This document shows, in pieces, positions 1-5,614 of a stretch of DNA of 6,074 nucleotides; the stretch's first letter is position 1; every line of letters starts with the position of its first letter. The notes under the pieces were generated by a model. That model did not search any database. It was not told the DNA's origin and saw only the letters and a program-made list of their open reading frames with translations. Made by a program: the position numbers and the translations under genes. The stretch comes from an uncultured Haemophilus sp. (lineage in GTDB: Bacteria; Pseudomonadota; Gammaproteobacteria; Enterobacterales; Pasteurellaceae): positions 1 to 6,074 of the forward strand of contig NZ_CAJLNI010000109.1 of the NCBI RefSeq assembly GCF_905207935.1. The letters run 5' to 3'.

Positions 1-2
1 AT

Positions 3-404
3 TTCATAATGAATAACACGTGTGACATAGGCGTTATACACACTTAAGGCAGTGATACCAATAAATAAAATCGGGTAAGCAATGCGTAAAGTGCGGTCGA
101 TTTGGGTGATGGATTTGGATTTTCGGAAAAGAAAGTGAATACCTCCCACGGCAATACTCGCAAAGGCTGAAAAAAGGAGTAGCGCAAGCATTAAAGCTAT
201 AAGTCGAAATACCGTAAAAAGCTTTAAAAAATGGCAAATAACCAAGACATTAGGAAGCAAAAAGCTGACAAAAGTAATTGCTCGTCTTGCCTTTTGAGAG
301 AGCTGTTTGTTAAGCCACCAAATCAGCGTTTTATTAAAAATATAAATCAGCAGTTGTAACAAAATAATGGCTGCCGTAAATATAAAGTAATAACGAGTTT
401 CCAT
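3..404 (-). CDS. Partial multi-pass membrane protein N-terminus, possibly a membrane-anchored metallophosphoesterase
   Basis: The reading frame opens with ATG at 404-402 and stays open for 134 codons to the left edge, so only the N-terminus is present. An AGGA ribosome binding site lies 7 bases before the ATG. The protein begins METRYYFIFT and shows about four hydrophobic stretches, near residues 5-24, 42-62, 65-92 and 106-122, separated by short basic loops (KQLSQKARR, FRKSKS). The visible part ends VTRVIHYE. A bundle of about four N-terminal helices followed by a short xTRxxxYE segment is the layout I know from YkuE/YaeI-like membrane metallophosphoesterases, whose catalytic domain (first motif DxH) would lie beyond this edge. 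That assignment is inference; no catalytic residue is visible. The gene is transcribed divergently from ybaB. An uptake signal lies within it at 89-97. The coding frame is certain; the function is not. Confidence 0.75.
   Translation of the reverse strand, partial: METRYYFIFTAAIILLQLLIYIFNKTLIWWLNKQLSQKARRAITFVSFLLPNVLVICHFLKLFTVFRLIALMLALLLFSAFASIAVGGIHFLFRKSKSITQIDRTLRIAYPILFIGITALSVYNAYVTRVIHYE
89..97 (+). repeat. DNA uptake signal sequence (perfect AAGTGCGGT)
   Basis: Perfect Hin-type 9-base uptake signal, followed by C, inside the left-edge membrane protein gene. In Pasteurellaceae this word is recognised by the competence uptake machinery. Confidence 0.9.
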
Positions 405-421
405 CTGCAATTCCTAAATAA

Positions 422-430
422 AAGTGCGGT
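422..430 (+). repeat. DNA uptake signal sequence (perfect AAGTGCGGT)
   Basis: Perfect 9-base uptake signal in the divergent intergenic region, 17 bases upstream of the membrane protein start codon. It is preceded by A and followed by CGTTTTTGA, close to the extended signal with an AT-rich flank. Confidence 0.92.
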
Positions 431-458
431 CGTTTTTGACCCAGTTTTGAAGTGTGGA

Positions 459-487
459 ATAATAAATTTCTCTGTTCCCAAAGGCAA
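459..487 (-). promoter_or_regulatory. Candidate sigma-70 promoter for the left-edge membrane protein gene
   Basis: On the minus strand, TTGCCT (487-482, 4 of 6 to TTGACA) is followed by a 17-base spacer and TATTAT (464-459, 5 of 6 to TATAAT). It reads toward the ATG at 404. It overlaps the candidate ybaB promoter that faces the other way. Consensus matching by eye only. Confidence 0.35.
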
Positions 488-503
488 ATTTTTTCGCTAA
501 AAT
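475..503 (+). promoter_or_regulatory. Candidate sigma-70 promoter for ybaB-recR-topB
   Basis: TTCCCA (475-480, 4 of 6 to TTGACA), a 17-base spacer and TAAAAT (498-503, 5 of 6 to TATAAT) precede ybaB. The predicted RNA start lies about 30 bases before the ATG at 540. This is the only good promoter-like match between the divergent genes on this strand. Consensus matching by eye only. Confidence 0.4.
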
Positions 504-539
504 GCGGCTCGTTTTAGTTAATTTAAGAAGGAAAATCCA

Positions 540-869
540 ATGTTTGGAAAAGGCGGTTTAGGCGGCTTGATGAAACAAGCCCAACAAATGCAAGAAAAAA
601 TGCAAAAAATGCAGGAAGAAATTGCCCAATTAGAAGTAACAGGCGAAAGCGGTGCGGGTTTAGTAAAAATCACGATTAATGGTGCGCACAACTGCCGTCG
701 TATTGAGATCGATCCTTCTTTAATGGAAGACGACAAAGAAATGTTGGAAGATTTAATCGCTGCCGCATTCAACGATGCAGTCCGTCGTGCAGAAGAATTA
801 CAAAAAGAAAAAATGGCTTCTGTGACCGCAGGCATGCCATTACCTCCAGGAATGAAACTTCCATTTTAA
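540..869 (+). CDS. ybaB: YbaB/EbfC family nucleoid-associated DNA-binding protein
   Basis: A 109-residue protein of exactly the length of E. coli YbaB and nearly identical along it (MFGKGGLG start, LPPGMKLPF end). The family forms small dimers with a tweezer-like fold that bind DNA and are associated with the nucleoid; the H. influenzae member HI0442 has a known structure. Residues about 7-30 form a Met/Gln-rich helix (MKQAQQMQEKMQKMQEEI) expected to pack as a coiled coil. A beta sheet follows at about 31-57 (GLVKITINGAHNCRRIEID), then a second long acidic-to-basic helix from about residue 63. The start is set by AAGGA at 528-532, 7 bases before the ATG. It is the first gene of the plus-strand cluster, 61 bases before recR. 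In E. coli ybaB follows dnaX; here the gene upstream is divergent and unrelated. No key segment is missing. Confidence 0.96.
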   Translation: MFGKGGLGGLMKQAQQMQEKMQKMQEEIAQLEVTGESGAGLVKITINGAHNCRRIEIDPSLMEDDKEMLEDLIAAAFNDAVRRAEELQKEKMASVTAGMPLPPGMKLPF

Positions 870-877
870 TTCATCGG

Positions 878-903
878 GTGTGTGAATCTATCGGTTCACA
901 CAT
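878..903 (+). other. Hairpin-forming inverted repeat between ybaB and recR
   Basis: TGTGTGAA (879-886) and TTCACACA (895-902) form a perfect 8-base stem with an 8-base loop, extended by one G-T pair (878/903). No run of T follows, so it does not look like an intrinsic terminator. In RNA it would sit 28 bases before the recR start codon and could affect messenger stability or recR translation. The repeat is plainly visible; its role is inference. Confidence 0.55.
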
Positions 904-930
904 CATCCATTTTCTCCCATCATAAATATT

Positions 931-1533
931 ATGCAAAGCAGTCCACTTTTAGAACATCTTATTGAAAACCTTCGTTGTTTGCCGGGTGTTGGCCCGAAAT
1001 CAGCGCAGCGCATGGCTTATCATCTTTTACAGCGCAATCGTAGCGGTGGGATGAATTTGGCGCGTGCATTAACGGAAGCGATGTCTAAAATTGGGCATTG
1101 TTCACAGTGTCGTGATTTTACCGAAGAGGAAACGTGCAATATTTGTAACAATCCTCGTCGCCAAAATTCAGGCTTACTTTGCGTGGTGGAAATGCCAGCG
1201 GATATTCAAGCCATTGAGCAAACAGGCCAATTTTCTGGACGTTATTTTGTCTTAATGGGGCATTTATCGCCTTTAGATGGTATTGGTCCGAAAGAAATTG
1301 GTTTAGATTTATTGCAAAAACGTCTGGTAGAAGAATCTTTCCACGAAGTGATTTTAGCCACCAATCCAACGGTGGAAGGCGATGCGACAGCCAATTATAT
1401 TGCGGAAATTTGCCATCAGCATAATATTAAAGTGAGCCGTATTGCTCACGGGATCCCTGTTGGTGGGGAATTAGAAACCGTGGACGGCACAACCTTAACC
1501 CACTCTTTTTTAGGTCGTCGTCAGATCGACTAA
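931..1533 (+). CDS. recR: Recombination mediator protein RecR
   Basis: A 200-residue protein matching E. coli RecR (201 residues) along its length. RecR acts with RecO (and RecF) to load RecA on gaps coated with single-strand binding protein, in recombinational repair. Domains in order: helix-hairpin-helix at about 10-40 (LPGVGPKSAQRMA), a C4 zinc finger with C57, C60, C69 and C72, a Toprim domain at about 81-175 with the VVEMPADI segment (E87) and ATNPTVEGDATA, and a C-terminal segment with the SRIAHGIPVGGELE stretch. All four zinc ligands and the conserved glycines are present. The MQSSPLL start agrees with E. coli MQTSPLL, although the 20 bases before it (tttctcccat cataaatatt) contain no recognisable Shine-Dalgarno sequence, which is odd. 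recR ends 4 bases before topB. Confidence 0.97.
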   Translation: MQSSPLLEHLIENLRCLPGVGPKSAQRMAYHLLQRNRSGGMNLARALTEAMSKIGHCSQCRDFTEEETCNICNNPRRQNSGLLCVVEMPADIQAIEQTGQFSGRYFVLMGHLSPLDGIGPKEIGLDLLQKRLVEESFHEVILATNPTVEGDATANYIAEICHQHNIKVSRIAHGIPVGGELETVDGTTLTHSFLGRRQID

Positions 1534-1537
1534 TCTT

Positions 1538-3481
1538 ATGCGCCTGTTTATTGCCGAGAAACCCAGTCTTGGGCGAGCTATTGCCGATGTATTGCCAAAA
1601 CCTCATCAACGGGGTGATGGTTTTATTAAATGCGGCAATGATGATGTCGTGACTTGGTGCGTGGGGCATTTGCTCGAACAGGCAGAACCCGATGCCTACG
1701 ATCCTAAATTTAAACAATGGCGTTTAGAACATTTACCCATCATTCCTGAAAAGTGGATTTTGTTACCGCGAAAGGAAGTAAAAAAACAACTTTCTGTGGT
1801 GGAAAAACTCATTCATCAAGCCGATGTTTTAGTTAACGCAGGCGACCCGGATAGAGAAGGGCAGTTGCTGGTGGATGAAGTATTCAGCTATGCCAATTTA
1901 TCAGCCGAAAAACGTGATGGCATTTTACGTTGTTTGATTAGCGATCTTAACCCAAGTGCGGTCGAAAAAGCGGTACAAAAACTCCAACCGAATCGTCATT
2001 TTATTCCATTGGCTACCTCCGCACTGGCGCGTGCTCGAGCCGATTGGCTTTATGGCATTAATATGACCCGCGCTTATACCATTCGTGGTCGCCAAGCCGG
2101 TTATGATGGTGTGCTTTCCGTTGGTCGAGTGCAAACGCCCGTATTAGGTTTGATTGTTCGACGTGATTTGGAAATTGAAAATTTCCAACCAAAAGATTTC
2201 TATGAAGTGTTGGCATGGGTGAAAGAAGAAAAAACGTCTGAAAATCCAACCGCACTTTTTTCTGCACTTTGGCAACCGAGTAAGGCTTGTGAAGATTACC
2301 AAGATGAAGATGGTCGCGTACTGTCTTTAGGGTTGGCCGAAAATGTAGTGAAGCGTATTACCGATCAACCTGCCGAAGTGACTGAATATGTAGATAAGCG
2401 CGAGAAAGAAACGGCGCCTTTGCCTTATTCATTGTCAGCATTGCAGATTGATGCGGCAAAACGTTTTGGTATGTCAGCGCAAAGCGTGTTAGATACCTGT
2501 CAGCGGTTATATGAAACCCATCGATTGATTACCTATCCGCGTTCTGATTGTCGCTATTTGCCAGAAGAGCATTTTGCTGAACGACATAAAGTGATGAATG
2601 CGATTTCACAGCATTGTCAGACTTATCAAACCCTGCCATCGGTGGTGGATAGCGAGCAGCGTAATCGTTGTTGGAATGATAAAAAAGTGGAAGCACACCA
2701 TGCAATTATTCCGACGGCTAATACGCGTTCGATCAATTTAAGCATTGATGAACAACGTATTTATGAACTAATTGCACGCCAGTATTTATTGCAATTCTGT
2801 CCCGATGCGGAATATCGTAAAAGCAAAATTACCTTAAGTATTGCGGGCGGTACTTTTGTGGCGCAAGCGCGCAACTTGCAAACCGCAGGGTGGAAGGAAC
2901 TGCTTGGTAAAGAAGATGAAGATGAAAATCAAGAACCGCTATTGCCGATCGTGAAGAAAGGGCAGATCCTGTATTGCGAACGAGGTGAAGTGGTGAGTAA
3001 AAAAACACAACCGCCGAAACCATTTACCGATGCGACGTTGCTTTCAGCGATGACAGGGATTGCGCGTTTTGTACAAGATAAAGAATTGAAAAAAATTCTG
3101 CGCGAAACGGATGGACTCGGAACGGAAGCCACCCGAGCAGGTATTATTGAATTGCTGTTTAAACGCGGTTTTTTAACGAAAAAAGGGCGCAATATTCACA
3201 GCACAGAAACGGGGCGGATCCTCATTTCAGCTTTGCCGGATATTGCTACACAACCTGATATGACGGCACATTGGGAAGCGCAATTAACGGATATCAGCCA
3301 AAAACAGGCGAGTTATCAGCAATTTATGTTTACGCTTAATCAAATGTTGCCGGATTTAGTACGTTTTGTTGATTTCACCGCATTACGTCGTCTAAGTCAG
3401 ATTTCAAAAGGTTTAAATACGCCAGCAACGAAACGAAAAAGAGCGGTCAAAAAATCGGAAGATTTAAACGCTGAAAATTGA
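1538..3481 (+). CDS. topB: DNA topoisomerase III (type IA)
   Basis: A 647-residue type IA topoisomerase, close to E. coli TopB (653). It cuts one strand through a 5'-phosphotyrosine link, passes another strand and reseals, and mainly decatenates DNA during replication and recombination. The Toprim domain holds E7 (IAEKPS) and the acidic metal-binding motif DPDREG (103-108). The body shows LYGINMTRAYT (171-181), SVGRVQTPVLG (194-204), the active site ITYPRSDCRYL (331-341) with catalytic Y333 and R335, DKKVEAHHAIIPT (381-393) and TDGLGTEATRAGIIELL (524-540). The tail after about 620 is basic (KRKRAVKK), as expected for DNA contact. The E. coli-like topoisomerase III region rich in Cys zinc fingers is not expected and not seen. 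The ATG lies 4 bases after the recR stop with no clear Shine-Dalgarno, suggesting translational coupling. Two uptake signals lie inside the gene. Confidence 0.97.
   Translation: MRLFIAEKPSLGRAIADVLPKPHQRGDGFIKCGNDDVVTWCVGHLLEQAEPDAYDPKFKQWRLEHLPIIPEKWILLPRKEVKKQLSVVEKLIHQADVLVNAGDPDREGQLLVDEVFSYANLSAEKRDGILRCLISDLNPSAVEKAVQKLQPNRHFIPLATSALARARADWLYGINMTRAYTIRGRQAGYDGVLSVGRVQTPVLGLIVRRDLEIENFQPKDFYEVLAWVKEEKTSENPTALFSALWQPSKACEDYQDEDGRVLSLGLAENVVKRITDQPAEVTEYVDKREKETAPLPYSLSALQIDAAKRFGMSAQSVLDTCQRLYETHRLITYPRSDCRYLPEEHFAERHKVMNAISQHCQTYQTLPSVVDSEQRNRCWNDKKVEAHHAIIPTANTRSINLSIDEQRIYELIARQYLLQFCPDAEYRKSKITLSIAGGTFVAQARNLQTAGWKELLGKEDEDENQEPLLPIVKKGQILYCERGEVVSKKTQPPKPFTDATLLSAMTGIARFVQDKELKKILRETDGLGTEATRAGIIELLFKRGFLTKKGRNIHSTETGRILISALPDIATQPDMTAHWEAQLTDISQKQASYQQFMFTLNQMLPDLVRFVDFTALRRLSQISKGLNTPATKRKRAVKKSEDLNAEN
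1954..1962 (+). repeat. DNA uptake signal sequence (perfect AAGTGCGGT) within topB
   Basis: Perfect 9-base uptake signal followed by CGAAAAAG, within topB where it encodes part of the PSAVEKA segment (about residues 139-145). A signal inside a coding region shows it is tolerated at the protein level. Confidence 0.9.
2249..2257 (-). repeat. DNA uptake signal sequence (perfect, minus strand) within topB
   Basis: ACCGCACTT on plus is AAGTGCGGT on minus. It encodes the PTAL segment of topB near residue 239, in a region (about 230-247) that differs in length from E. coli TopB. Confidence 0.9.
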
Positions 3482-3485
3482 TTAA

Positions 3486-3502
3486 ACTTAATACAATTAA
3501 GT
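3486..3502. repeat. AT-rich inverted repeat just after topB
   Basis: ACTTAAT (3486-3492) and ATTAAGT (3496-3502) form a perfect 7-base inverted repeat around a 3-base loop, 4 bases after the topB stop, and are followed by eight A residues (3503-3510). For plus-strand RNA there is no T run after it, and the stem has only one G-C pair, so it is a poor terminator candidate for topB. Confidence 0.5.
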
Positions 3503-3511
3503 AAAAAAAAT

Positions 3512-3527
3512 GGGAAAGCGCTTGCGA
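3512..3527. promoter_or_regulatory. Candidate LacI/GalR-family (PurR-like) operator before secG
   Basis: The palindrome AAGCGCTT (3516-3523) has the central CpG flanked by AA and TT that is typical of LacI/GalR-family operators. The wider site GAAAGCGCTTGC (3514-3525) agrees with the PurR core GCAAACGTTTGC at 9 of 12 positions. It overlaps the proposed -35 of the secG promoter (TTGCGA, 3522-3527), where a bound repressor would block transcription. The palindrome is seen directly; regulator identity is inference. Confidence 0.3.
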
Positions 3528-3548
3528 AAAGCGTGAATTTTATATAAC
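3522..3548 (+). promoter_or_regulatory. Candidate promoter for secG and tRNA-Leu
   Basis: TTGCGA (3522-3527, 4 of 6) is followed by TATAAC (3543-3548, 5 of 6) with a short 15-base spacer. TAACAT at 3545-3550 would give a 17-base spacer but fits less well (4 of 6). The 116-base gap after topB and the change to frequently used codons in secG support a separate start here. Weak match, judged by eye. Confidence 0.35.
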
Positions 3549-3564
3549 ATTTGCTCCCAGTTTT

Positions 3565-3579
3565 CTTGCGAAATCGCAA
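3565..3579 (+). other. Inverted repeat in the secG leader
   Basis: TTGCGA (3566-3571) and TCGCAA (3574-3579) form a perfect 6-base inverted repeat with 2 bases between, or a 5-base stem with an AAAT loop in RNA. It ends 18 bases before the secG ATG, just ahead of the purine-rich ribosome binding region. Its first nine-base half, CTTGCGAAA (3565-3573), repeats the sequence at 3521-3529 exactly, 44 bases away. Confidence 0.45.
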
Positions 3580-3597
3580 TTTAGAGAAGAAAGAATA

Positions 3598-3945
3598 ATG
3601 TACAATATTTTATTATTTATTTATGTATTAGTTTGTATCGCCTTAATCGGCTTTATCCTTGTTCAACAAGGTAAAGGCGCGAACGCAGGTGCGTCATTTG
3701 GCGGCGGTGCATCAGGTACTATGTTTGGTTCTGCAGGTGCAGGTAACTTCTTAACCCGTACCAGCGCAATCTTAGCAACTGGCTTTTTTGTGATTGCTTT
3801 GGTATTAGGTAACATTAACTCTCACCGCGGTAACGTACAAAAAGGTTCATTTGACGATTTATCTCAAACTGCTGAACAAGTTCAACAACAGCAACAACAA
3901 GTTGCTCCAGCAGTTGAAAACAAAAATAATGATATTCCGCAATAA
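3598..3945 (+). CDS. secG: Protein translocase subunit SecG
   Basis: A 115-residue small inner-membrane subunit of the SecYEG channel, which works with SecA to move unfolded proteins out of the cytoplasm (E. coli SecG is 110 residues). Two membrane helices are visible, about 2-22 (ILLFIYVLVCIALIGFILV) and 54-73 (TSAILATGFFVIALVLGNI). Between them is the conserved cytoplasmic segment QQGKGANAGASFGGGASGTMFGSAGAGNFLTR (23-54, read as two adjoining halves), the family signature. The C-terminal tail from about 76 is hydrophilic, holds six glutamines in a row (96-101), and ends NDIPQ, like E. coli SDIPN. The ribosome binding region AGAGAAGAAAG is weak but well placed. A tRNA-Leu gene follows 20 bases after the stop, as secG-leuU in E. 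coli. Confidence 0.96.
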   Translation: MYNILLFIYVLVCIALIGFILVQQGKGANAGASFGGGASGTMFGSAGAGNFLTRTSAILATGFFVIALVLGNINSHRGNVQKGSFDDLSQTAEQVQQQQQQVAPAVENKNNDIPQ

Positions 3946-3965
3946 GGAATAAAAACAGAATAAAC

Positions 3966-4051
3966 GCTCTGGTGGTGGAATTGGTAGACACGCTATCTTG
4001 AGGGGGTAGTGGCCGCAGGCCGTGCGAGTTCAAGTCTCGCCCAGAGCACCA
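3966..4051 (+). tRNA. leuU: tRNA-Leu (anticodon GAG)
   Basis: A complete class II tRNA cloverleaf of 86 bases including the encoded CCA. The acceptor stem GCTCTGG (3966-3972) pairs with CCAGAGC (4041-4047), followed by discriminator A and CCA (4049-4051). The D region reads GGAATTGGTAGACAC. The anticodon stem CTATC/GGTAG (3993-3997/4005-4009) encloses loop TTGAGGG with anticodon GAG at 4000-4002, which reads CUC and CUU. The long variable arm GGCC-GCA-GGCC (4011-4021) marks a leucine or serine tRNA. The T arm is GCGAG/CTCGC (4024-4028/4036-4040) around TTCAAGT. It strongly resembles E. coli leuU, also found directly behind secG. With no promoter visible in the 20-base gap, it is probably cut from the secG transcript. 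Confidence 0.97.
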
Positions 4052-4057
4052 AATATA

Positions 4058-4085
4058 AACCGACTTAATCAAGTCGGTTTTTTTT
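4058..4085 (+). terminator. Intrinsic terminator of the secG-tRNA-Leu transcript
   Basis: AACCGACTT (4058-4066) and AAGTCGGTT (4071-4079) form a perfect 9-base stem with a 4-base AATC loop, running into eight T residues (4078-4085). It begins 6 bases after the tRNA CCA end and closes the unit before the PTS gene. Confidence 0.92.
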
Positions 4086-4102
4086 CGCCTAAAATTTACT
4101 TG

Positions 4103-4116
4103 AATAGCTAGTTATT
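4103..4116. promoter_or_regulatory. CTAG-centred palindrome before the PTS gene (possible operator)
   Basis: AATAGCTAGTTATT is a 14-base palindrome with one mismatched pair (G4107/T4112) around CTAG (4108-4111). It overlaps the -35 region of the only promoter-like sequence before the PTS gene, a suitable place for a repressor. It lacks the central CpG of LacI-family operators, so a ScrR-type regulator is not supported. Function is inference. Confidence 0.3.
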
Positions 4117-4137
4117 ATCCCCTGTTTTGGTTACAAT
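4109..4137 (+). promoter_or_regulatory. Candidate promoter for the PTS EIIBC gene
   Basis: TACAAT (4132-4137) matches TATAAT at 5 of 6 positions. The hexamer 17 bases upstream, TAGTTA (4109-4114), matches TTGACA at only 3 of 6, so an activator might be needed. I could not see a convincing CRP site at the expected place. The predicted leader would be about 35 bases. Confidence 0.35.
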
Positions 4138-4151
4138 CTGTCGATTTTCTT

Positions 4152-4161
4152 TTTCTAGAAA
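4152..4161. repeat. Perfect 10-base palindrome in the PTS gene leader
   Basis: TTTCTAGAAA is a perfect palindrome around CTAG (4155-4158), seven bases before the AGGAG ribosome binding site. Its centre is 47 bases from the centre of the other CTAG palindrome upstream. CTAG is usually rare in gammaproteobacterial genomes, so two within palindromes in so short a space is notable. The role is unknown. Confidence 0.35.
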
Positions 4162-4178
4162 CCCATTAGGAGAGCGCT

Positions 4179-5600
4179 ATGAACTTCCCTCAAATCGCCC
4201 AGCAAGTGATTGATAAGCTTGGCGGCAAAGAAAACATCGCCACAGCAGCACATTGTGCAACGCGTTTACGTATTGTGCTAAACGATGAAAGCAAAGTGGA
4301 CAAAGAAGGTATTGATAACATTGAAGGCGTGAAAGGGCAGTTTGCTGTCGCCGGTCAATATCAAATTATCTTCGGTTCAGGTACGGTGAATAAAGTCCAT
4401 GCGGAACTCACCAAATTGCTTGGTATCGGCGATGTGAGCAAAGCCGAAGTGGCAGAAGTAGCATCAGGTAACCAAAACTTATTGCAACGTTTGGTGAAAG
4501 GTTTGGCGGATATTTTCGTGCCAATCATCCCGGCAATCGTCGCAGGCGGTTTGTTAATGGGTATTCACTCCATGCTTACAGCGAAAGGTTTCTTCGTTGA
4601 TGAATTAAGCGTGATTGATATGCACCCAGGTCTTGCGGATTTGGTGGACTTCATTAATACCATCGCGAACGCACCGTTTGTGTTCTTACCGGTATTACTT
4701 GGTTTCTCTGCGACCCGTAAATTCGGTGGTAACCCATTCTTAGGGGCGGCGCTTGGGATGTTGTTAGTTCACCCTGCATTAGCAGATGGTTGGAACTACG
4801 CGTTAACCCTTGCGCAAGGCAAAATCCAATACTGGAATGTATTCGGTCTTGAAATTGAAAAAGTCGGCTATCAAGGCACGGTTATCCCAACATTAGTTTC
4901 TGCTTGGGTATTAGCAACCTTAGAAAAAACCTTCCGTAAGTTTGTGCCTTCTTACTTAGATAACCTTATTACCCCATTATTCTCGCTCTTTATTGCGGGC
5001 TTCTTAGCGTTTACTGTAATCGGTCCAATCGGTCGTGAAGCGGGTTCATTAATTGCATCAGGCTTAACTTGGTTATATGACACCTTAGGCTTTGTTGGTG
5101 GTGCAATCTTCGGGGCATTCTATGCACCAATCGTTATCACGGGTATGCACCAAACCTTCATTGCGGTTGAAACACAATTATTAGCTGAAATGGCAAATAC
5201 AGGTGGAACCTTTATCTTCCCAATCGCAGCAATGTCAAACATCGCACAAGGTGCGGCCTGTTTAGGTGTAGCAGTGGCATTAAAAGATCCAAAAGTACGC
5301 GGTTTAGCGGTGCCATCGGGTATCTCTGCATTATTAGGGATTACTGAACCGGCAATGTTCGGGGTGAACTTACGCTATCGTCAGGCGTTCTTTGCGGCGA
5401 TGATTGGTTCAGGCTTAGCAAGTGCCTTTATCGCATTCTTCAATGTAAAAGCCATTGCATTAGGGGCAGCAGGTTTCTTAGGTATTCCATCAATCAAACC
5501 GGATAGTCTTGCAATGTACAGTATCGGTATGTTGATTTCATTTGTGGTGGCATTTACGCTTTCAGTCGTTTTCGTGAAACGCGCACAAGCAAAAGCATAA
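4179..5600 (+). CDS. scrA: PTS sugar transporter subunit EIIBC, sucrose type (ScrA-like)
   Basis: A 473-residue membrane permease of the PTS glucose-sucrose superfamily that imports a disaccharide while phosphorylating it. The EIIB domain (about 1-85) opens with LGGKENIATAAHCATRLRIVL, read as two parts, with the phosphorylated Cys26. The linker (about 86-107) leads to the EIIC domain (about 108-470) with some ten hydrophobic segments, including IFVPIIPAIVAGGLLMG, VGYQGTVIP (229-237), APIVITGMHQTFIAVET and the conserved GITEPAMFGVNLRYR (387-401). No EIIA domain follows, so EIIA-Glc (Crr) should donate phosphate. EIIB and IPAIVAGGLLMG resemble sucrose permeases of the ScrA/SacP group, especially Vibrio; the HQT in place of HHS and the ITEPAMFG segment also recall trehalose TreB, so trehalose is the main alternative. 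AGGAG (4168-4172) lies 6 bases before the ATG. No sucrose hydrolase, fructokinase or regulator is present nearby. Confidence 0.85.
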   Translation: MNFPQIAQQVIDKLGGKENIATAAHCATRLRIVLNDESKVDKEGIDNIEGVKGQFAVAGQYQIIFGSGTVNKVHAELTKLLGIGDVSKAEVAEVASGNQNLLQRLVKGLADIFVPIIPAIVAGGLLMGIHSMLTAKGFFVDELSVIDMHPGLADLVDFINTIANAPFVFLPVLLGFSATRKFGGNPFLGAALGMLLVHPALADGWNYALTLAQGKIQYWNVFGLEIEKVGYQGTVIPTLVSAWVLATLEKTFRKFVPSYLDNLITPLFSLFIAGFLAFTVIGPIGREAGSLIASGLTWLYDTLGFVGGAIFGAFYAPIVITGMHQTFIAVETQLLAEMANTGGTFIFPIAAMSNIAQGAACLGVAVALKDPKVRGLAVPSGISALLGITEPAMFGVNLRYRQAFFAAMIGSGLASAFIAFFNVKAIALGAAGFLGIPSIKPDSLAMYSIGMLISFVVAFTLSVVFVKRAQAKA

Positions 5601-5614
5601 TCGAAATAAAAAAG

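Noticed and set aside
34..237. Minus-strand 67-codon frame in the left-edge region
   Set aside because: It overlaps in another frame the open 134-codon frame starting at 404, which has a proper ribosome binding site and membrane helices.
518..835. Minus-strand open frame of 105 codons opposite ybaB
   Set aside because: It is the mirror of a strongly conserved gene, has an unlikely Ser/Ile/Cys-rich composition, and lacks a ribosome binding site.
3439..3450. Possible uptake signal near the end of topB (AGAGCGGTC)
   Set aside because: It departs from AAGTGCGGT within the core and was not counted; similar near matches at 500-507 and 5246-5254 were also left out.
3815..4072. Minus-strand frame of 85 codons across the tRNA
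   Set aside because: It runs opposite both the end of secG and the tRNA, and includes the well-known false peptide encoded by antisense tRNA sequence.
4095..4116. CRP site before the PTS gene
   Set aside because: No TGTGA-N6-TCACA-like pair is present at the expected distance from the TACAAT box.
4173..4178. AGCGCT palindrome at the PTS start codon as a LacI-type operator
   Set aside because: The flanks lack the AA/TT arms of such operators, so six bases alone are not enough.
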